A stretch of 64,000 bases of DNA from positions 5,890,001 to 5,954,000 of the forward strand of contig JAETXT010000003.1 of the NCBI GenBank assembly GCA_019188255.1. Reading direction: 5' to 3'. The first letter of the stretch is position 1, and the number at the start of each line of letters is the position of its first letter. A program made the translations under genes and the position numbers. This document shows positions 43,902 through 55,300 of this stretch, piece by piece. The DNA comes from Verticillium longisporum. Its lineage: Eukaryota > Ascomycota > Sordariomycetes > Glomerellales > Plectosphaerellaceae. A model generated the notes under the pieces. The model did not search any database, was not told the DNA's origin, and was given only the letters and a program-made list of their open reading frames with translations.

Positions 43902-46900
43902 CTACCTGTCTAACGCTTGCGATTGACACTGCGACGTAAGTAAATTATCAGGAGCAATTTTCCAAGTAAGACTTACCATCTGGAAATACATCCCCCTTTT
44001 CGCAATGAGTGCTGCATGATCTCCCTTCTCGACGATTTGTCCGTCGGCCATGACGAAGATGATATCGGCATTCTGCACGGTAGCAAGCCTGTGCGCAACC
44101 GTGATCATGGTCCTCTGCCCTTTTGCCGCATCAAAGACGGCCTGTACCTCCCTCTCCGTCTCGCTATCGAGGCTGCTCGTCGCTTCGTCGAGGAGCAGAA
44201 GCTCCGGCCGCCTGATGAGCGCTCGGGCGATGGACACGCGCTGTTTTTGGCCACCTGAGAGAGCGACGCCCGCGGCACCGACGGGCGTATCGTAGCCCTC
44301 GGGCAGGGAGGCGATGAAATCATGGAGCCCTGCGTCGCGGGCAGCGCCATGGAGGTCTGCATCCGTAACGGAGGACTCGTTGGGGACGCCGAGGAGGATG
44401 TTGGCGCGGAGACTGCCGCTGAAGATGTTGGGTTCCTGGGAGACGAGAGAGAGGTTTGAGCGGTGGGTGTGGAGGTCGAGGGAGAGTATGTTTTGGGAGT
44501 TGATAGCAATGGTGCCTGTCTCAACAGAGTAGAAGCGCTCGAGGAGGGAGATGATTGTGGTCTTGCCAGAGCCTGTTTTGTGTGAGCTTGCAAGCGTTGA
44601 GGGAGCCTTGGAAGTAAGAGCATACCTGATGGACCGACGATGGCGGCAAATTGGCCCCTTTTGATCTGGAGGTTGACGTCAATAACATACTCAGACACAC
44701 GACTTGAAAGAGTACTCGCCTGGAGGCTCATGCCCTTCAACACTGGCCCCGGCCGTGTTGGGTAGTTGAACCAGACGTTCTTGAACTCGACGTGAACCCC
44801 CTTTTCATCGGGGACGTCGTCCAGCTGTCTGCAGCCCACGCTATCTGCATCCACATCGTCGTCATCGTGTTCTCGCATCGCCAGGATTCGGTCAGCTGCA
44901 GCGGTTGCGTTCGCAATGTCTGTCGCCGTTAGAAGATGACGTGAAAATGTCATGGTAATATCTTACTCGGACCATAGCTCAGCCACTGCCCGGCACTCAT
45001 GCCGCCTTGAACGACTGCAATATACACGATCACTAGCCTTGTCAGCTTTCCAAAACGGTGAAGGAAGTTGTCCGCAGTGGACTCACTGTACTGGAAAGGC
45101 GAATATTCATGTCGAGCAAGCAGATGACCTCCGTACCTAGCACAGTCAGCTCGATACTTCACTCTGTAGTCCGATAAAAGTCTTACCAGAGCACAAATGC
45201 CATGCAAAGAAGGGAGATGCTGTCACTGAAGGAGAACAGCATCACCGAGAAGACTGACTTGCGAAACGCGGCACCAATGTGGTCGCGCAACAAGGTCTCG
45301 TACCGTCCACAGATGCCAGCCTCCATCGTCAGACTGGACACCGTCCTCATGGCGGCGCAGCTCTCCGACGAGAATTTGGCGCTCTCGGCGAAGACGGCAT
45401 TGTTCATCGCCTCGAACCCCATCTCGTGTCGCACGCGGTAGTACATGGCCGCGACGATGAGGGGTGTCGAGGTGCACAGCGCCACAATGGTAAGTTTCCA
45501 ACCAAAAACAAGGCCGACGACGACACAGCCCATAGCGTTGAAGACGGATACAAGAGCAAATGCCATGTTGGTGCCCAGGAGCTGCTGGAGCTGCGTCGGG
45601 TCCGTGGCGAGCCGGGCGGTGAGGGCGCCAGCCGAATTTGTCTCTGCATCGAAGAAGGAGGCGGACTTGGAGAGCATGTTGGCAAAGTATTCCTTGCGAT
45701 ACGCACGGGTTATGCCCTGTATGTGTCAGTAGCGTTTCATAGCTGGGAGGGAAGTGAGGAACGCACGAAGCCTATGCTGGTGGTGGACCAGCAGAGGGCG
45801 AGGTAGCTGAACCCGACGCCGACGGCAAGGTAGAAGAACCAGAGGCACCAGTAGTCTGCCATCTCCATAAGAAAGCTTCCCCAGAAGGAGAAAAGTGAGA
45901 CAAGGTTAGCGAAGAGGTAGGCCTGTATTGGCGTGCTAGCTGAAGGAGAATCAGCGAACGTGTAACAAGGTGGAAAGAGGGAATGGATGACTGACCTCCA
46001 GCACCCAATGCTCCAATGAGGATCACGATATATACTGCCCATCTGGATGTCTGCTCAGACAGAAGCGTACCAAAGCTACCAAAAGGTCGTAACATGCGGC
46101 TGAATCTACCTGTTCGCTGGTCCGGGCCTTTGATGACCCTCAGAAGTGACTCCTCAGCATCAAGCAGGTCGTCGCCAGAGTCGTCATCGTCAAGGTCAAG
46201 ACTGCGCCAACTATCCCGGCTCCTCCGCCTAGATCGCCTATCTTGACTGACCGCCTTCTCGTTGAAGTCTTCCAGCATGTCTGTCTCATCGATATAAGCC
46301 GACTTTTCCCCCATCCCTAGATCGTATGATGAGCTATCCAGGTCGTTGTGCGTACCACTCCCCATGTCCAGCTGCTGCGCTGTTGCGAGCGCGTGATATG
46401 CACCACCGACCTCCTCCATGAGGCTCTCGTGCGTTCCTTGCTGGACAACCTTGCCATGGCGCAGGAGCACGATATTATGCGCCTTCTTAATGGTGCCGAG
46501 ACGATGTGCGATGACAATCGTCGTGCGTCCTCTGCAGGCCCGGTCGAGGGCCGCTTGGACAATCTGCTCGCTGCGCACATCGATGGCGGATGTTGCCTCG
46601 TCGAGGATGAGAATCTTGGGCTTCTTGACAATGGCGCGCGCGATAGCAAGGCGCTGGCGTTGGCCACCGCTGAGCTTGATGTCAGACTCGCCAACGGCTG
46701 TTTGGTAACCCTGGCGAAGTAAGCATCTTGATCAAGGGCACGAACACCTAAGCGCAGGCAAGGAGACGTACATCTGGCAGGCGGGCAATGAACTCATCGG
46801 CAAAAGCATCCCTGCACGCTTCCTCTACAAGCTTGGCCTTGACGTCGTCGACTTCGCACTCCCACTCTGTGCCGATGAGGCCGTGCTCGACATTCTTGTA

Positions 46901-48758
46901 GATGGTTGTATTGAACAGAGCATTGTCCTGCTGGACCAGGCCGATCTGGTTGCGCCACCATTTTGGGTTGATGTCGCTGAGCTTGTGGCCGCCTACGGTG
47001 ACGAGGCCGTTGCGGAGCCAGAGAACCTTACTTGTTAGCCATGAAGCGTACCAGGGGGGTTCCGATTGCAGCGTACTAGTTGGTTCGTGACGGGATCGCC
47101 GTTGAATTCATACCATCTTTCCAGGATGCCGACGATGGTGCTTTTGCCGGAGCCAGAGGGACCTACTATTGCCGTGACTTTGCCGGCTGGGAAGCAAAGG
47201 TTCAGGCCCTCCAGAATCTTGACGTCCGGACGAGTCGGATAGACAAAATTGACGTTTTCGAGGACAATGTCTTCGTCGGCTGAGACTTCAGGCGCCTTGA
47301 GTGTCCCGTAAGTTGTCTTTGGGGCGTCAATGATTGTGTGAAAGATGGCGCCGGCTGAGGCAGCTTGGGAGGCGGCAGAGAGAGGCGCCGTGATCTGTCC
47401 GATAGAGGAGGCCATAACCATGACGCATAGAAGTACGCTGGATGCGTCAGCTGCTGGAATGGTTCTATGCAGTGACAAGGACCTACACAATCAAAGGCTC
47501 GGGGCTAGTGATGGCCATCATGGAGTACAGCATGAAGGCATACCAAAAGGCCAGGGCAAAAGTACTGAGCACTCGTTAGTCGGTCAAACGTCCCAGAGAG
47601 TATCTTTCAGGTGCAGGCATTGAGAGTCATACGCATATACGGCGAAGAAAACTGCCACGTCAGCATGCGTTGATACCGTCAGAAGCATCGAACTCACTCA
47701 GAGACTGTTGCGCAGCTACGATCCACGCCAGCCCGAAACCCTTATGCCTCGTCTCATCTACAAAGCTCGCATACCTTGCTGTCATCTTGCCTTCCGCTCC
47801 ACAAGCTGCTAGCATCCTCCATGACGAGAATGCTTCGGTTGAGACGGATGCGGCTTGCACCTCAACTGCCTGCACTTCGCCCATGATACGTACTACCGGC
47901 GGCGCGGAGAGTAGATAGACGATGGCGATGAACACGAGACCCGTACTCGTGGCGAGGGTAACCCTCCATTTATAGGCGAGGCCAATGCAGAAGCGGGAGA
48001 CCACGGTGGCGACGCTGGAGAAGAACTGGCCCAACGTTTCGGATATGACGTTCTGGAGACAGCTAGCCGTCGTGGTGATGATGACAGCTGTCTGACCAGG
48101 AGGGAGCATGTCGAGCATGGAGATTGGAAGCGTGAATAGGGTCTGCAAGTAAGTCAAGCGTATGGCAGCTGAGATGCGGAGGCTCGTCATGCGGAAACCG
48201 AGCTAAGGAAGTATCAGTCTTGTTCAGAAGCTTTAAGAAGTGAAACGAACATTGGCGATGTAGGTCAGACATAGTCTTGCGAGGAACAAGTACACCATGT
48301 ACAAGCTAGGTGCGTCATCAGTTCAAAAGCCAGAAGCCCGCGTGAGAGAAGGACTTACACGCCGACATTGACAGCATCGAGAAACTCCTGTTCCGTCTCG
48401 TCGGAGCCTTGTTTGAAGAAGCCAGTGAAGACACCGACAAGCTGGCCTATGCATGGCCAGACAGTGAAGGGATTTGTAAGAATGTGGTTTTCATACCAAA
48501 CAGAATGTTCATCAAAGGCATCGTCAAGCCAGCGCCGACGGCAGCAGCCACTGACACGATGAGCACCAGTCTGTCCCATGCCGTGGCATATGACAAGACT
48601 CTCTGAAGGCTGATCAGCACACAAACAGGAATACTATATGGCATAAAACGCACAATAAAATTAAATATGGTGATCCAATGCTTGGGGTCGATCTTCGGCT
48701 TCGGCTGCGTCTCCTCCGTCTCGTCCGCCGGTGCGGCGCCGGCATCATTGTCAGCCAT
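43902..48758 (-). CDS. Full-length ABCB (multidrug-resistance type) transporter
   Basis: Plasma-membrane exporter with TMD1-NBD1-TMD2-NBD2 order and at least twelve introns. It begins at 48758 with an acidic cytosolic tail. Landmarks: SYATAWDRLVLIVS before TM1; NBD1 with Walker A GPSGSGKST, signature LSGGQRQR, Walker B ILILDEATSAID (about 47150-46560); a charged linker with RRSRRRSRDSW and an acidic cluster; TMD2 with FFDAETNSAGALTARLATD; NBD2 with signature LSGGQKQR, LLLLDEATSSLD and VAHRLATVQNADIIFVM. It ends in CQSQALDR. Both NBDs look intact. One intron in NBD2 (about 44673-44726) would start with GC rather than GT, or else adds 18 in-frame residues. It is on the same strand as, and next to, the serine hydrolase and the polyketide synthase, so I infer a role in exporting or protecting against that product. 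Total length is roughly 1280 residues. Confidence 0.9.
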
Positions 48759-49457
48759 CGGAGCGGCGCGGCCTCTCTGTATCACAAACTCCGCAATGAC
48801 CGGGGCAAATAATAAGAAAACCACCCGAACAACTGGAAAAATGATCGAGAAAGGTGATAGGCGCAATCGGATGAATGAGGGACCAGCCTCAACTCAAAAA
48901 AGTCATAAGCAATAGCAGACGGAGAATGTGTTTGAAGCAAATATTAGATGCAATGGTCCAGGCAGAACATGAGCGCAGACGTTCCAGGCGCCGACCCAAG
49001 GTTCCGTACAGCAAGAAAGATACTGGCTGCTTAGGGGGTGAGAAGGAGCCGAGCCCTGGGCCATTGTGGTTTTCCTTTTGATCGTTGTCGAAACGGTGGT
49101 TGAACCAGCGGCCTAGTGGCGTGGGCTCGAGCACAGAGACCACACGGACGTGGCCGCGAGCGCGGGGCACGCGATTGTTTGGGTGCTAGCTGAAATAACA
49201 AGTTTGAAACAAGATTGTTTGAACGATGGTCCTGTATGGAGGTTCCCTTTGCGCGCTCTGCACGTTTTCCTTGCAGTTGAAAGGTCAAGTGGGACGGATG
49301 GCTGGCTACCTCAGGTTGTGGGCACATCGTGGTGTTGGGAAGATGCCAGCATCTGTTCTATTAAACGACGAAGCCAGAGGCCGCAGATGATAATAACATG
49401 CCCTAGCGCAAATTCTAGGAAGAGGCCAAAAAACAAAGGGTATATGCTGCTAATCTA
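48759..49457. other. Spacer between the ABC transporter and the serine hydrolase
   Basis: 699 bp containing the transporter promoter and the hydrolase 3' UTR (both genes are on the minus strand). No gene is seen. Confidence 0.5.
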
Positions 49458-50394
49458 CTACAAAACGCCTTCTTCCCTCATGGCGCAAATGGCGTCACGG
49501 ACAACGTCTCCGAGCTCTCTGATTGTCCCCTTGTCACGAGGTAGTGTGTGGCCTTTGGCGTGGTCAAAAAGATACGCCGAGTCTGGGTCGCAGACGTTGT
49601 AGAGCGCCATTGAGCCGTCCAGGTAGGGATCCAGGGATCCGACTGCGGTATAGTTAATATTGCCAGGTTCTTTACTACTCATTCTTATCAAGAGACCGAC
49701 TCACTGATATGTAATGTTCTCGACTCGATGCGCTCCTCAGTCTGGTCAGACAGCAAAACAGAGTAATTCATAGGATCGACGGGCGGCCAGCCGGCGAAGA
49801 AGATACCGTACTTGAAGAGGGGCGTCGCGCCAGACTGCTGCTGCCGGCGCTGCTCGTGAAGCATCATCGTCGCAGCGACCGTCGCGCCTTCGGAATACCC
49901 AATGATGCCGTCAAAAGGACCCCTCTTGGCCACGATGTCTGACAGATATTTAATGGCCTGGTCGATGCTCTTGCCGGATGAAGCTCCCTCCCTCATGAGC
50001 TCCCGCATGGTGTCTTCTGGTGTCTCGCAGTCGGGAAAGTCCCGGATGCGCGTTAGGACATCCTCGTCATCGGATATCTCAACGTCTTGATCGGGCTCTA
50101 TGAAGCGGTAATAAGGCGGCTGGCCGAAATACTCCTCAAAGCCCTCGGGCGGCACTGCTATGCAAGGGCCGTGAACGAAATGGAAGGTGGCGGTCCCGTC
50201 GTCGGTCAGTTCCTTGAGAATGGGAGCTTGAAGTCTGTCAGCTGCGTTGAATTCAGTCCACCGTATTGGAGCATACCCAGTTGGACTTGAAATTTCTATG
50301 TCAGGTCAGCTAGATGATCTCATTTAGAATGGTTCGCAGACATTAAACTGACATCAGAACTGCCGTAGGCGCCAGGAAGACAAAGAAACTTCAT
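49458..50394 (-). CDS. FSH1-family serine hydrolase
   Basis: Alpha/beta hydrolase of the FSH1 group; members beside fungal polyketide genes (such as LovG) hydrolyse the finished chain from the synthase. Four exons (50394-50353, 50295-50277, 50226-49705, 49642-49458) give 255 residues. It starts MKFLCLPGAYGSSDKFQVQL, the family's opening strand. The nucleophile elbow is GIIGYSEGA (Ser in GYSEG), the acid is probably the Asp in GSLDPYLDG, and the His is in GHTLPRD. FVHGP and FAGWPP are further family landmarks. Exon 2 is only 19 nt, and the intron 2 acceptor is CAAG; other choices break the frame. It diverges from the polyketide synthase across 1.9 kb, with the ABC transporter behind it. All catalytic residues are in place. 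Role in release is inferred from position and family. Confidence 0.88.
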
Positions 50395-52343
50395 GATTGT
50401 TGCCGTTGATACAACACTTTCGAGTCGGTTCGGCGCCGGAATACGTTAAGTATAGCCAAATCAAAGGGCCTTCGAGAACAAACGATGTGGAAACATGAGA
50501 TTGGATTAGAGAACACGGTAAGGTAGGATTCGCTTCGCATGATGTACGTGATCGCCTCAAGGTCTGCCCAGCCGCTCAGACTCCTGAGAATCGAAAGCCC
50601 GGGGACGACATGACTCCCAAGAGACCCCGGGCCAATGCGCTACACGACCAGACACTGCCCCTTGCGCTTCGCAACTGCGTCGCAGTGATGATGCCCGCAC
50701 AAGCAATCGCTCACACAACAAGAAGCAAGCCTAGCTTCACAGCAAAAGCGATCCGCAGAAGCTGAAACGATTGACAGCATGGTATCGTCAGTGTTTGAGA
50801 TGGCCCTTGCTTGGCGCGGGGAATAGCCAGCAATCAATGACTCCATTGACGGTGCCTACCTACGATGGTACGTGAGCTACCGCCCGCGATGCCGTGCCGC
50901 CAATTGGTCTGGCCTCGTGCGCCTTGACGATTTGTGTTGAATGACACGTGAGATTGCCTATGAGCCCTCGCGGGTGAGAGGACCGGGCCCAGAAGCCGCA
51001 GTCTGTTCTCCGTCAGAACGTCAGGGGTGGTGCGTTGGTGTTGCACTGGTGCCGCTATTCTCCAGGCTTTTAGGCCTCGTCTGATCGGTATACTCAGCCT
51101 TCCGAAGCGACCATGGCGCAATTCTGGTCTATTTTGGATAGAGGTGAAGTTTGCGAAACCACATTGGAGGCTGGGTCACGAATGAAGAGAAAGGCAACGG
51201 CATCCGTAACAGCGTCTCGGTATACCCATACAAATATGTAGATGTAGATGTTCGAGTACCTTACGTACACCTTAAGAGAGAGCTAGGGGATCTTGGAGGG
51301 GTTTTGATTTCCACCCAGAGACGTGTTTGGAGGGATTTTCTTTTCAACAAGGTCCTGATTACGTCCTAAGAAAGGACTGTTATGGGAATCGGCAATGCCT
51401 CGTGCCCTTCTCAGCCCACCAGCTACGCACCCAAGCATCAGATCTCTCTACCTCAAAATGGGTTTGCCATATTCAGGGGGCGAGCCGACTCCACAATCCG
51501 GGGTCTTACCGATGGCGCACTGACTTCATCCTCACTTATCCTCTCGCAACCGGTGCTCAGTCCTCGCCCAGCCATCTCATTCTCCTCAGCGAGTTGCTTT
51601 TGCATCCAGGGCCCTTGAATCAATCAAGCCACCGCTGCCATCTGTCTGTTATCGCGCAGAATGCTCAGCCGCTTTTGCCTTGAGGTGCCAAGATCGCAAA
51701 CCTAGCGAGGAAGCACTCCAAGTGGCCGGGTGCTTGCTGGCGGCTAACGTCAGTCAGTCAGGTCCCAATTGAAGTAGCTCGCGAGTCGTGGTGAGACGGG
51801 GAGCCCCCTGATATCTCAGGTGTCCCCGTGGCACTCGAGCTACGGTAGGCGATTCGGAAGCCGTAGCCCATCTTGTCGTCAGCATTCGCCCGTACCGTCA
51901 GAAACGTGTTTGGAACCTCAAAGAGCTTCGGCTGACTTGGCGATCTGATCACTCAAACCCATGTCGATTCGGCTGCAGCTGATCTCATCCCAGCGTTGAC
52001 CCTGTACCCTGTGCCATGTCCACCTACCTACGCTCCCGGCCGATCCCATGCGCCGGACTCATAGTCCAGCGACAGAGCATCTCTGTGGCCGATCTGGGAC
52101 CTTACTTACTCCGGGTCATATCAACCGGCCTCGCCCGCCTCCATCTGAGCAATAGAGAGGTCTCCGGTTGTTGTCTGTCTTGCCTTGTGCGTTTCTTTGC
52201 ACCGAACTACTTCACTTCGTCATTCTTTAACCTCCTCCTGGACGAGTGAGTTTGCCGTGACTTACACCATTTCCTAAACCACAAATCAAACACCCGCAGC
52301 AGCAGACTCGGGGATCTGTGATCTCCCCAATTAATACTTCCCC
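50395..52343. promoter_or_regulatory. Divergent control region of the polyketide cluster
   Basis: 1.95 kb between the divergent hydrolase and synthase genes. No open frame over 120 codons, no transcription-factor gene, and no protein-like sequence is seen. By position it must carry both promoters and their leaders. Several CGG/CCG words occur, as in zinc-cluster factor sites, but I cannot show that they are more frequent than expected. Confidence 0.5.
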
Positions 52344-55300
52344 ATGGCTCCTGGCATCTTGTCATACTCGTCCCGTGGCACGTCGCCATCAGCCAGCGCG
52401 GGCGTCAGGACCCCGGCTACGCACTCTCACACATCCTCCGTCGACTCACTATCTGGCCTGGCCGTGGGCCCGTTCGATGGCAGGCGCCTTGATGGCGTCC
52501 GTCCAGACGGCCCTGCGAGCAGGAGCAGCAGTAGCAGCGGCTTCAGCAGAGCCAGCACCGACGAGCATGTCGACCCTGGCGCTTTCAGAAATGGAAGCGC
52601 CGGCCGTCGTCCGAGCCAGGACCAGAGCAGCATGCCCATTGCCATTGTCGGCATGGCATGCCGCCTGCCCGGCAGCGTCGCCAGCCCTGCCGAGTTCTGG
52701 GAGCTGTGCTCGCGCGCCAGGACCGGCTTCACCCCGGTGCCCAAGGAGCGCTTCAACCACGACACGTTCTACCACCCTAACCCGGGCAAGACGGGAACGT
52801 ACCACGCCTCTGGAGGCAACTTTCTGGACGTCGATCTTGCCGCGTTTGACGCCCCCTTCTTCGGGCTGACAGAAAAGGAAGCCATTTCAATGGATCCACA
52901 ACAGCGCCTGTTGCTCGAGTGCACCTTTGAGGCGCTCGAGAACGCTGGCATCCCCAAACACTCAATTGTCGGGGAGGATGTTGGCGTCTTCATTGGCGGC
53001 AACTTTGCCGAGTACGAGAGCCATCTGTTCCGAGACAGCGACACGATCCCCATGCACCAGGCCACAGGTGAGCCTCATCTCCTTTTTGTTCTCTGTAGAC
53101 GCCGTCAGAAGGCCTTGCGAGTACTGACATGTGACAGGCTGCGCACAAGCAATGCAAGCAAACAGGCTATCGCACTTCTTCGATCTTCGAGGTCCTAGTT
53201 ATACCGTCGACACAGCGTGCTCTTCCAGTCTCGTGGCGCTTCACCAGGCGTGTCAGAGCCTGCGAGCCGGAGAGTCTAATCAAGCCATCGTCGGTGGCTG
53301 CCATCTTAATATGCTACCCGAATTTTGGGTGTCCTTTTCATCATGCCGGTTAGTGTCTCACCTTAAGTGTTGGAATCAACCCAGACTGACGGCGTCACAG
53401 ACTTTTATCAGACTCGGGTCGCTCAATAGCTTTCGATAACCGCGGAACCGGTTTCGGCCGCGGCGAGGGTTGCGGCATGATCGTATTGAAGCCGCTCGAC
53501 CAAGCTCTGAGGGACAATGACTCGATCCGTGCCGTCATCAGAGGCAGTGGTATCAACCAAGACGGCAAGACGCCCGGCATTACAATGCCCAACGGCTCAG
53601 CGCAGGAGAAGCTCATGAGACAGGTCTACCGAAATGCAGGCCTCGACCCCTCCGACTGCGGCTACGTCGAGGCCCACGGGACGGGCACCAAGGTTGGCGA
53701 CCCCCTCGAGGCCACGGCCATCCACAACGTGCTGGGCCAAGGAAGGACGGCGAAAGATCCGCTCTTCATCGGCTCCGTCAAATCGAACATTGGCCACCTG
53801 GAGGGTGCGTCTGGTATCGTTGCTGTCATCAAGGCGGCCATGATGCTGGAGAGGAACTTTCTCCTGCCGAACCACGACTTCAAGACGCCAAATGAGAAGA
53901 TCCCCTGGAGCGAGTGGCACTTGAAGGTCCCCGCCACACAGCGACCCTTTCCGAGAAACAAGAAGTACATCAGTGTCAACAACTTTGGCTTCGGCGGCAC
54001 CAACGCGCACGTCGTCCTCGGCAAGGCTCCCTACCCCGCAAAGCGGTCGGGGAGCTGGCAGACGACAAGGGCGGCGACGCCCGACGAGGAGGCCCGGAGC
54101 AAGAAGATCTTTGACGTCTCCGGCAACGACAAGGACTCGAGCGTCGCAGTCATGAAGCAGGTGGTCATCTATCTCGAGCAGAGGCCCGAGATCTTCCAAG
54201 CGGACCTCATGAAGAATGTTGCTTACACGCTCGGATCTCGACGATCTCTCCTGCCATGTCGTGTGGCCATCCCTGCCGCCGACTCCTTCGAGCTCATCGA
54301 GGCTCTCAATGGTGGCAAGCTCGTGCCCGGAAAGGAGAGTGAGCCTCTGAGGATGGGCTTTGTCTTCACTGGCCAGGGTGCGCAGTGGTACGGCATGGGT
54401 CGCGAGCTCTTCGAGCAGTATCCCATCTACGCTGCCGCCATTGCGCGGGCTGACGACTGCCTGCGAGCCTTCGGTGCCGACTGGAGCCTGGTCGAAGAGC
54501 TGAATAGAGATGCAAAGACGTCCAAGGTCTCTGAGGCGCACATTAGCCAGCCATCTTGCACGGCTGTCCAGCTCGCTCTGACCGATCTGCTGACGGCTTG
54601 GGACATCCGTCCCACGGCTGTCGTCGGCCACTCGAGCGGCGAGATTGGTGCCGCATATGCTGCTGGTGTCATATCCTTTGAGGCGGCCATGTCTGTTGCG
54701 TACCACCGCGGCCGCATGATCCCAGTCTTGAAGCAGCGCTTCCCTGACCTCAAGGGCGCCATGATGGCCGTTGGCGGCACAAAGGAAGAGGTGCAGCCCA
54801 TCATCGATACCATTCCCAATATCAGGATCGCCTGCTTCAACAGCCCGTCCAGTCTGACCATTTCCGGCGACAGTGTTGGCCTGGACGAGCTGTTCCAGGT
54901 CGTCGAGGAGAAACAAATGTTCAACCGTCGCCTGCAAGTGGATGTCGGATATCACTCCCACCACATGAACCTCGTCGCCAAGGAGTACCGTAGTGCTATC
55001 GAGACTCTCCCCGCACCGCAGAAGACCGCTGTTCGCTTCCACTCTTCCCTGCACGGCGTCGAGATTGACGGCACTGAGTGCGGGTCCCATTACTGGGTCA
55101 ACAACCTGACCTGTCCGGTCCGCTTCGCCGAAGCTTTTGAGACGATGCTGCAGCCCGTCGGCGACCACAAGACGGGCGTCAACATGATCCTCGAGCTGGG
55201 CCCTCACTCGGCCCTCCAGGGTCCCATCAAGCAGATCCTCAAGGAGATGAGCGGTCCCGCAGCCAAGGTCCCCTACGCCTCGGCCCTCGCCCGCAAGAAG

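Noticed and set aside
53597..55207. 536-codon minus-strand frame over the polyketide synthase
   Set aside because: Antisense shadow of the KS and AT domains, created by codon bias. The plus frame carries all the active-site motifs.
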